Assembly (NCBI GenBank): GCA_018417955.1
Contig: JACTVC010000032.1
Location: 248,001 to 312,000 of the forward strand
Source: Laccaria trichodermophora
Lineage: Eukaryota > Basidiomycota > Agaricomycetes > Agaricales > Hydnangiaceae
Length of the DNA: 64,000 bases
Reading direction: 5' to 3'
The notes under the pieces were generated by a model, which made no database searches, was not told the DNA's origin, and worked only from the letters and a program-made list of their open reading frames with translations. Positions 55,048 to 64,000 of this stretch are shown in pieces. The position numbers were made by a program, and so were the translations under genes. Position 1 is the stretch's first letter. The number at the start of each line of letters is the position of its first letter.

Positions 55048-55537
55048 ACACACCCGCATTAAGGCTCTAAAATGCCCTTACATTCCTTTGCATACCATAA
55101 TACTCGCTCGACACATGACATGCATCGCGATTGACTTCATTTCCGCCGTTAAATTGAGTAGTCACTTTTTCACTTTCGACATGCTTATGTGTATATATAT
55201 GTTGTCAAGATCACACAGCGACAAGTGCTGCGTGACGAAGGTTATTTGACTTTTCAATTCGAAGCGGGAATTGATTTCATCAACGTGCCCCTTACCAGCT
55301 GACGCGCTGAATACGCTATCATGATTTTAGTAGGACCACCACTGGCAGAATACCACTTCAAACTTTTCAGATGCCGGTATTCAGAAAGTACTGTATTGAG
55401 AGTAACAAAACAAACATTCCTCAGTCCCCGTCCCGCGATGCAATCTGGAGAGCGTCCAACGAAGCCAAAATAGAAATCACAATCTGAGCAAACGCGACCC
55501 ATTCACCCCCACGTTCATGATACAACCGCCATGGCCC
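55048..55537. other. Intergenic, convergent 3' ends
   Basis: About 490 bp between two convergent genes. No feature was recognised. Confidence 0.45.
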
Positions 55538-56163
55538 CTAACACTTGACAGGCTCCCCTCGCCATTTAATAATGCGACGATGAATCCAAGCCTTCATGGA
55601 CGCGAGAACACCTGGGTCAGGGTGAGCTTGCACAGCGTGAAGCACCAAAAAAAATATCTACCTGAAGCGACGGAGTAGAGTGTGAAGTGCAGATTGAAAG
55701 AGATCTGGGGTTGATTTGAACGCGGGGGTGGAACCTGAACGCTGGGGAGGATGGATGTACATCCGTCATCCTGACTACAATATTTGAGACAATCGCTGCA
55801 CCAGTGGCGATGGAAAGCATCGTCGGCTGAATACATGGAGCTGTCTGGACCACGAGGGTTTGGGCAACCACAGCGGATGGTGCAGTGCTTCTGACCGTTG
55901 TGGCCGCACTGGGAACAGACGATGGCGTGTGTCAAAATAAAATTGGAGCGGGGCGACACATCAGCCGCGATGAGGGGAAGCGGGGAAGCGCAGTCGACGT
56001 CCTGATGACAGTATTGGACACAGTCTTTGCACCATTCGCGGTGATAGGCGTCGTCGGCGAGGTTCTTGGGATCTTCTGGGCTGCGACGGCTTGAGCAGCC
56101 ACAGCGGACACGGATATGCCTATCCTCGCTGTGTGGGCAGGTAGATTTGACGAAAGAAGCCAT
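55538..56163 (-). CDS. Small protein with a duplicated Cys/His-rich module
   Basis: About 191 residues in two exons; the intron near 55628-55676 joins LYSVAS to GVLASMKAWIHRRIIKWRGE, and the end is PVKC. The protein carries two copies of a module of about 50 residues. Copy one has CPHSEDRHIRVRCGC and then DDAYHREWCKDCVQYCHQD; copy two has CSQCGHNGQKHCTIRCGC and then DDAFHRHWCSDCLKYCSQDD. The shared core is R-C-G-C, a variable 14-17 residue spacer, D-D-A-x-H-R-x-W-C-x-D-C-x-x-Y-C-x-Q-D, then a last Cys. This spacing suits two zinc-binding knuckles per module. I do not recognise the family. There is no signal peptide or membrane span. A role in protein or nucleic-acid binding is possible but unproven. 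Confidence 0.65.
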
Positions 56164-59100
56164 GATTCGAAATGGGAGCAGTAAAGGAGATGTGATTTTA
56201 TAGAATGGACGCTGAGCCTCTTAGGGGAGGTTGGTTTCTGATGACTGGAGAGGGACAGTCGTATTTTATAGTTTCTAGCAGATAAAGCATGGTCTTGTGG
56301 TCGCGAGAGGTGCGGGCGAAGACCGCTCCGATTTCATGGTGCCGACGGAGATGAAAAGGTGTCGTGAACCTCCTGCTGTCGAAAACGTCGGATTATGGAC
56401 TCGAGGAAATGCTATCGGAGAGGTTATCGAGGATCTTCGTGCGAGCCTTTTACCTGGTTCCCGGTCAGTTTTGTCCTGTCCTTATCGCGTAGAACCTCGT
56501 CAAAGGACCTAATGGCAATACAGAGCACGAGTTGGTTCAAAGAAGGGAAGGACTTGATATTCGCAACAATGGCCGCTTGCTTGCTGCATTCAGTTTCTGG
56601 GAGTGCTGCGGGAAGAAAAACAATATACCTGATGACTGAACCGGTTCACTTGGACAGATGTCTCCTGCCCGACGAGGAGACCTTGATAAAGAAATTTTGT
56701 GAGGCTGCACCCTTGGGAAGCTGCGCTCATTGAATTGCGTATCTAACAGCGGTCTGTAGCGTTAGAAATTTATCAGCTATGCATGACGGCAGATGGGGAG
56801 CCCAGCACTTACGAAAGTATTTCATTGTGGAACCTTGGAAAGCTGCTGCCCCAGATTTTTTCTCAGGCGTCAAGGTGGGGCCTCGTTAACTCGGCGTGCG
56901 CCTGCGCAAATATTACTGGACGAAAAAAATCCGGCTGGCTCAGCGGCATTCAGCCGGCTGATATATTTGGATTAGACATATGAAAGAAAATAATGGAGTA
57001 GTTACGACGACGCGAAATGGTACTCTTTACCTTACGTATGAGACGGTCACTGACGGTCAGCTTGAATGGGACAACAAATCCGGCCAGCTTTCTTGATTAT
57101 GCATTCACGATCGTTAACATGTGTTCGAGTTCCATCTAAAGTGGCGAGAAATTGTTTTTGAGAGACTCTGGATAGAATTTGGAACTAATCCTCGGGCGTA
57201 AGTAATTTCGACTGGATTCCAAGCATGTTTGCACGGTCTTACATAAGCAATATTTGCACAAAAAAGTCCAGACCGTTGTGTCAAACAGTCAAAGTTCGTT
57301 GTGTCCGACTGCGAAATGTGGCTAACTATTTTTGACTCGCGGTGATGCATTGATGAGTCAATCCAGATACGATTTGCTTTAGTAGAGGGTTTTATCCTCC
57401 AAAAGGGAGCTTCAGGGGATACGCTTGGTGTGCTTCATGTCACAAGCCTTCATTGACTCGGAATCGCGGAAAGCCTCCACCATCTCTTTGATCTGGTCCC
57501 CTTGGCGAAATTTCTCATATACGGAACGTCGGGTTGCTATCTAGGTTTTTACTGGCACTACATATCCACTTAGGAATTCGAAGGCCCCACCCCTGCGTCT
57601 CGCCATCGGCGTTGAGAGGTACGTCATGTTGTAAGCCCACGCGCGTGCCGAGTGCTGAGCCCTTGTCCGTTAAATTAAAGGCCGTTCATCAGAAGCCTTT
57701 AGGAATCGAACGGAGAAGGTTAATGGTATACTTACCTGGAAAACCAACTACCGTTGTGGCCCGTGTCAATCTTGTGTTAAGGGAGTTGGGGTACGTCTTT
57801 GGGCATGTACATGCCCGACTAGACCGCGTCTACGTCTCTTCACTTGTGGTACTTACAACCTCTTGCTCTGGATCTCGGTCGTGGACGGGCATCCGAAAAA
57901 CGCGTGTAGGTTGGCCAGAGTGAGGTGATTTCCCCTTCCGACATAATGTTGTGTAAAATCACGAAGTTGGGAGGCCTTCGATTTATGGGCCAGTTTTGTG
58001 GTGCGGTCCCATGGCATAGATAGCGGCGCGGCGCAATGTGAATTTATGGTATCGTATGTAAAGGCGTCCGCGGACAAATTTCTCACTTTCTCTGCTACAT
58101 AACCGGGGGTAAGTAGCGATCCCCAAATGACGCAACGATCATAGACATAGTGCTATGACATGGATGAATCCTATCCATAGACCTAGTTTCCAAAGGTCCC
58201 GGTATGGCAAAAACGGGTTTCCGCATTTTAACAATGAACAAATGCTACCCGTTCGAGGTACTTGAAGCTTGAGGCGAGGCGCACCAAACGAGACGAGAAT
58301 CCGTTTGTACTTACATTCTGGGGTTCGAAACACAAAACTTAAACCTAAGAACCCAGCTCGACAAGAAGGTAAGACATAATCTCAGGCATATGGCAAGATT
58401 TACACCTATCATGAACGTTCCATCAAGGAGTGAAAATATATCACATTTGGAGAGCCATTGCTACTGACGCGCATCGATTACAACGTTTGTGTTCCTTTCT
58501 GTCACTGAGCATCGCGGGTTGTCATAAAATTGTGTATCCCCCTGTGACTTTGACCTTCCGGCGGCTCTTTCATATACCTATTGAATCGGAGGACATTAGT
58601 GACGTCGCCGAAAAAAACAATTCTGTGTCCCACCAGGGCCGGATAAATGCATGCAAAAGGCCATGTTTTATCCTCACGATAGGTGGCGGGTTGAGCGTTA
58701 GATCGAGCGCTGGAGGCAGCGTCCCACTATACAACGATCAACGGCCCGCTGTCAGAAGCCGTCTGTGTTATCCCGAGAGTGCTGCGGTCCTGAGCCAATT
58801 TCAAGAAGGAAGACCTGACAGCTTCAGATTTGGATGGGAAAAGGCAACGGTGTAATTTGCGTTCCGCCCATGCGCAAAAACTTGTAGTTTCCCTAAGACC
58901 ATAACTGACTGTATGTCTCCCTTCCTGAATGCGTGGATCATGCACGTCGACGGTTGTTATAGACGGATAACAACTTATGATTTGCACCTACACCTGTTTT
59001 TGAGGCAAGGTGCCCTTTTCCTGGCTATTAGGAAAACTCCGCGGACAACTTGCTGTAGCACAATTTTAGAATCAAGAATACATGGATTGAGTGCCACAGC

Positions 59101-59531
59101 AGCGTTGGCCAGCCACAAGATAACGACTGTGAAAGGTTACGCTGCGAGATCTGCGATGAGTCTTAAGTTACGAGGATATTGACAAACGACCGACAACCAC
59201 GGTGGATGTGAAAGATGACTTGTTCAAACTTTGCAAAAATTGCCTGCCTTAATACCGTTGCAAAGTTGCAGAGGGCTCTAGCAAGCCAGTCGATATGATG
59301 GGCGTCAAAGTACTTAGGCGCAAGTGTTGGAAGCCGTTGATTTCAAAGGCAGTGGCAAGCAGCACCAAATTGGACACAGGTTCGGATCACCGACATTCAG
59401 CTCTGGTCAAGGTCTACTACAAGTCGCCACGACGAGCACAGGTTCAGTGTTATCGTACTCTGACATATTCTCCTAGATACCCCGTGATTACGGTAATGTT
59501 CAAGCCCTAAGGGTATTGACCTACCCAACCA
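56164..59531. other. 3.4-kb gene-free region
   Basis: Many short frames occur on both strands (longest about 141 codons at 58430-58855), but none has recognisable similarity, consistent splicing or coding-like composition. No transposase, reverse transcriptase or tandem repeat was recognised. It may be an old, decayed insertion or hold non-coding transcription. Confidence 0.45.
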
Positions 59532-62500
59532 ATGGCCACCACCAACGCCGCGTCGTCTCCACCTAATTCCACCTCAAAAACTTCTCGATTCTCCACCCTC
59601 AAGGTCTTCAAATTTGCCAGCAAAGAGAAGAACCTCAAGCCCCCTCCTTTGCCTCCGAAGGACGCCTACTATCTCCGGAATAGGTCGCTCGCTTCACTTT
59701 CCCCAGATTCACTGTCGCTTCCCCCAAATTCCCCACTCTCTCCGCAGCCAATCTACCAGTACGCGCGTAAACCCTCTCCAGAACCGCATCAGACCCACCC
59801 CAGTCAGTCAACGATGTCGTTGGTGTCATCGGCAGCATCTGCAAAGTCATCTCCGTCAGCGGAACGATCACGGCCACAATCCCAAAAGAAGGCACTTTCG
59901 TTTCTCAAATTTCCCAAGCGAAGTCCCAAATCACCTTCAACCAAGAGTGTTAACACTTCAGAACAATTGGAACCTCCTCCTTCCACTGATGACGAAGGAA
60001 TTTCTTTGCCTTGGAATTTTCAGGTGAGTCTCCCTCTCATCTGCTCGTCTAACTCTTCTCACCTTCGTGAAAGCATAATATCCACGTCGATGAAGGGTCT
60101 GTCACAATGTTACTAAGATTTCTCGTTATTGAAAATTCAAATAACTTCCGTTTAGATATGTGGGACTTCCTCCGTCATGGTCGACATCTCTTGCAGAGGC
60201 TGGATTTTCGGACGAAGAAATCATCGCTATTCAAACTCGACGTGCAGCTGGAAGCCGATCCCCCAATCTCCAATATCTTTACACTGACAGACCCAGTTCT
60301 CCTGTCCCTTACAACCCAGACGTAGTGAACAACATCTCTCCGGTGCCAATACCAGTACTCACACATCCCACACCGCGCTCCACTTCACTCCCTCGTCAGT
60401 ACTCAGACACGTCCTTGCAAAGCAGCCAACATCACCGTCCTTCTGTGCCCGCTTTACCGAACCTTACATCACCGTCAAATGTGTCTTTACAGTCTGGCGG
60501 TATAAGAAGTCCGCCCCGCCGTCAAGTTCCTTCTCCCGATCAAGCGTCGACACATCAATCAACGTCATCAGTCTCATACTCGACTGATTCACACCAGAGC
60601 TCGACCAGCGGGGTGGGTAGCCAAGCCAAGGCCCCGTTGGTACCTTTGCGGAAGGGACCTCCTTTGGATCCTTCTCGTCGGGTGTACAACGTCACAAATG
60701 GCACATCCTCATCCCCGCCGCCCCCGTCATACATTAATTCGGCGACTCATTTTGCGGGTGACAACAAGGATCCGTCGAGTTTTGCGTCAAGCTCGACCCA
60801 ACGATTCTATGGGAGTACTCAGTTTGAGGAAGCTTCCCAGCTATCAACGGACACCCCACAAGGTTATGCACGCTCTCGCACTAACACTGACGCCAGCCAA
60901 CGATCTACGGCCTCTTCATCACATTCGCAATCAACATCATCCGCTCAGTCATCACAAACACCCCTTCGACGCGTTCCAAGTCATACAAAGCCCATTACGG
61001 CGCTTCCCCCTCGATTATCATTGCATCAAAGCTCAGATAGTAATGATCTTTCGTTTTGGAGCAAATCTCTTCTATCTGGTATAACCTCCACAACTATGGA
61101 ACCATCCCCACTTTCAAAAGCCGCAACCCCTTCTCAGGTGCTGGCAGCGCGTCCGACCCCAAGTCGATCCCTTCTGCCGGAAAATCAGCCACGACGGCCG
61201 CCTCCATCCCGCCCAATCCCTCCGATCACTCCATCTGTCGCTGGCCCGACACAAGAGGGTTCATCTCAGTCTAGTGGGCCGGAACGATCCAATATCCCAA
61301 ACTATTCTTCTTTAAGTCCACAATGGGGGGACTCTCCCTCTTCTAATTCACCTTTGTGGGGTGAGCTCGAAGGCATACTGAGCAAGCCTCCGGGGAGTGG
61401 GAGAGAACCTTATTCAGCAGCACTAAGCGAATCTTTTTCTCCAACTCTACCCTTCACTCCTGAAGAAGATCGGATCGCCACCCAGCGCAAGATACAGAGT
61501 GAGCTGAGGTCACGGCCAATGTCAGATCATGAAGGGGATGATGCACGTTTGAGTGTAGGTACGTTGAATAGGAGGGACCCGAACAGGGATTCAAGCAGGA
61601 GCAGCTCATCGACTATCACCGTGACGGGGTATATAGCCCCGACGATTGTGAGGAATGTATCAATTGCTAGGAGGGCCGGGGCTTATGTGATTGATAAATC
61701 GAAAGTGGGCCTGGGGTCCAGGGAGAGGGCAATGGAGAGAAATGGGGTTGCAAGTAATGGGGCTCAACCTGTGCCTATGATATCCTCGTCTGGCTCCCAA
61801 CGACCACCGCCTGTTTTCATGGAGACTAAGCATCCACCTTCCCCCCTCAGTTCTCATTTCGGAAGTGAAGAAGAATCTGCGTCAGGTTCCGGTTCGTCAG
61901 GCTCAGCGTCCCAAGATCACCCTACGCCAACAACAGAAGATACGAGCTCCCCTCTCCTATATTACCTTGAGGGAACACCATCACCGGATCCCACCCGTGT
62001 CTCCTTCACAGGCACGATAGATTCGTATGCAGGGAAACAAAAGGATACCACCTCACCACTTGCAGATGCCTTTGATGAGGACGACGAGGATTATGATAAT
62101 GTAAACTCCCCATCGCCGCCTATTTCTCGCCCAACCATCGTTATCAGCGACGACCCTTCACCGACAAAGGGCCCAGTCACCTCCATAACCACGTCAGGGA
62201 CACCACTTTCACCCTTCCAGCTGTACCGAGGGTGGCTCTCGGAGGTCGTCGCTCCTTTGGAGGAGTACATCGACGAAACGGTTGACCCTCGTGATCATTA
62301 TCTTGATCTTAAAGAGATCGCAGAGGGTGAAAGTGGCTCGGTCTTTGCTGCCCGTCTCTCGGAAAAGAATGCACACATGCTGAGATTGCCTCCTCTGATC
62401 AAAGCCAAGGACAGCGACGACATTGCGAACGGGCGGCCAGTATTGCTCGCCATAAAGAGCGTGGCCATTGTTCCGTCTGGGTCACCAAAGCTTCTAGATC

Positions 62501-63510
62501 TAAAAAAAGAGCTGGTTTTAATGCGAGGGTTGTGGCATGAGAATGTGCTTGGAATGGATGCTCTCTATGTTGACCTGTCGGAAGACTCGTTGTGGATTCG
62601 GATGGAACTTATGGAGAGAAGTTTGGCTGACATTGTGGGACTTGTTGGCGATGGTTTGATGTTGCAGGATCGAATGATTGCCAGGTTTGCGAGCGACGTG
62701 GGTTTCGCTTTCCATTTTACTTGGATTCACGTTTGCTGATACGTTCATGTGCTCTTGAAGATTCTTCTTGCGCTCGAGTACTTGCAAAAACATCATATTG
62801 CCCACCGCGATGTGCGGTCGGATAACCTCCTCCTCAACAAACATGGTATACTGAAACTCAGTTCGTCTCTCTTTTCCGTTCGTCATAGCTCGCGAATTCT
62901 GATGGATATGACGACATAGCTGACTTTTCAAATGCTGTTCAAGTTGTTGGATCTCCCATGCGCTCTGACCCTGCAGGCGTCATTTTTTGGCAGGTATGTG
63001 ATTAGCCTTTATCGTTGATCCAGCCTTTTTTAACTGACACTTGTACCATAGGCTCCAGAGATGCGCAAGTAAGAAAAATATCATCACGTTGTTTCGTGCA
63101 ATCTTAACTTTTGAATAGGCCTCCTTATAACGCTTTGAAGGTCGACGTATGGTCACTAGGTGCCACAGTTTGGGAAATGGCTGAAACTGAGCCACCTTTC
63201 TCCGAGACCCAACAGTTCACAGATCGCTGGCCACCATTGCGTCAACCTGAACTATACTCCCCCGCTTTCCACGACTTTCTGCGTCGATGTTCAGAACCTG
63301 TTTTGTCTCGTCCGAGCCCAAGCGATCTCATGAAGGTTAGTTTCAAGCGTTAAGTAAACCCGAGCCAGTGTAACTCTTTTTTGTTTCCAGACTTCCTTCA
63401 TCAACAATGCATGTGGGCGACAAGTTATCGTGCAGCTTCTGTCTCAGTGCATGGCTATCGAAGAGTTACTCCAGGATGGAAACGATTCCTCACGACCGAA
63501 TTTGGAATAA
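59532..63510 (+). CDS. PAK/STE20-type Ser/Thr kinase with CRIB motif
   Basis: Predicted 1194 residues in eight exons, from [20 protein letters not shown]. The CRIB (Rho-GTPase-binding) motif is split by two introns: [24 protein letters not shown] near 60000-60180, containing the I-S-x-P-x-x-F-x-H-x-x-H-V pattern. A Ser/Pro-rich linker of some 700 residues follows. The kinase domain has the loop [11 protein letters not shown], the VAIK-type [29 protein letters not shown], the catalytic loop [11 protein letters not shown] (Asp about 1036), TDFSNAV in place of DFG, QAPEM as APE, and [20 protein letters not shown]. It ends DSSRPNLE. The layout suits a PAK such as Cla4/Ste20, working downstream of Cdc42 or Rac in polarity. 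There is no PH domain N-terminal to CRIB, arguing against Cla4. It converges on UTP10. Confidence 0.87.
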
Positions 63511-63559
63511 TTTATACCCTGATCATTATATCTTATCGACTTGCAAATGCTCTCTCTAT

Positions 63560-64000
63560 CTATAACCCATCTATCTTCCCTGCTACACTTTCTACGGCAT
63601 CTTTCAATCTGAAGGACTCTTTTACGACCATGTCATTCTCATCCTCACTGCACTCCGCGATGAATGTTGTTGTCTCAGCCACAAAACCTATTATTCGCTT
63701 CTAATTAGAACCATGCTTTCACATGAGAGCAAATATGCGTACCAAGTAGCTTGCCACCGTGCGCGCGCCACAGTGCTTCCGAGAAACTCAGAGCAGTGAG
63801 TCTTGATCTGGAATCTTCGGAACGCGTATGCATGAGTATGTTGAGATTAATCTTTTTTAGGAGAGTATCGTCCGTCACGGCCTCAATCAGTACCCCAAGG
63901 CAATCTTGAAGCAACTTCTTTGCATCTGCATCATTTAGCTTGCTGGTGACTTCTACTTGTTCAACCAAGAGAGTGGAGATTTGTTGCAGCTTATCGTCTC
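63560..64000 (-). CDS. UTP10: UTP10/HEATR1 (U3 snoRNP small-subunit processome), C-terminal end
   Basis: Only the last exons are in the window. The minus strand reads LLVEQVEVTSKLNDADAKKL, then DDTLLKKINLNILMHTRSED and LTALSFSEALWRAHGGKLLG. An intron whose acceptor is the TAG before GTTTTGTGG gives the join GGKLLG-FVAETTTFIAECSED, then ENDMVVKESFRLKDAVESVA and GKIDGL, stop at 63560. The N-ILM-x-TR-x-ED pattern and the FVAET-FIAE-DE closing helices are the conserved C-terminus of UTP10/BP28, a giant HEAT-repeat protein needed for 18S rRNA processing and Pol I transcription. The remaining body lies right of position 64000. Confidence 0.8.

Overview
This window is nuclear DNA from a filamentous basidiomycete, most likely a mushroom-forming Agaricomycete. 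Genes are dense, lie on both strands, and are split by many 45-65 nt GT-AG introns. The conserved genes are eukaryotic, and two families that are strongly expanded in Agaricomycetes are present (a TPR-CHAT protein and a DUF6535 membrane protein). No rRNA, tRNA, CRISPR array or intact transposon was recognised.

Left arm (1-26.5 kb), conserved housekeeping genes: importin beta-1 (KAP95, 3' part outside the window); LSM7; a Cid1-type nucleotidyltransferase; PAN3; an Ish1/Msc1 stress protein; a BAP31-like ER protein; the deubiquitinase UBP6/USP14; the Hsp70 exchange factor FES1; a SET5-like methyltransferase; a CBF1-like bHLH factor; and a large Ser/Pro-rich protein of unknown function. LSM7, the Cid1-type enzyme and PAN3 all act on RNA 3' ends or mRNA decay and lie within 9 kb. 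Two perfect CRE palindromes sit in promoters (ISH1; the divergent BAP31/UBP6 pair), and two Cbf1-type CACGTGAY sites lie near FES1 and inside the CBF1-like gene.

Central accessory island (26.8-38 kb): two direct repeats of about 450 bp (26814-27262 and 35637-36090) bracket a segment with an unknown minus-strand gene, a long gene-poor stretch, a TPR-CHAT gene (29476-33886) with ten near-identical 45-residue repeats and an intact His/Cys pair, and a decayed, inverted, intron-containing partial copy of the Ser/Pro-rich gene. A DUF6535 membrane-protein gene follows, its 5' end lying in the second repeat. The TPR-CHAT gene is CpG-poor compared with its neighbours, and several differences between its repeats are CGA-to-CAA changes. 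This fits methyl-CpG decay helping to diversify a repeat-based recognition surface, and is the most interesting signal here.

Right arm (38.7-64 kb), again mostly conserved: a rhodanese-like/dual-specificity phosphatase; a MOV10/SDE3-like RNA helicase; a DUF1365 protein; an AT-hook lysine-rich protein with internal repeats; SET2; the Pol I subunit RPA49; a small protein with a duplicated Cys-rich module; 3.4 kb without recognisable genes; a PAK-type kinase with a CRIB motif and DFS in place of DFG; and the 3' end of UTP10/HEATR1. Exon limits were read by eye from splice signals and family similarity, so individual boundaries are approximate.
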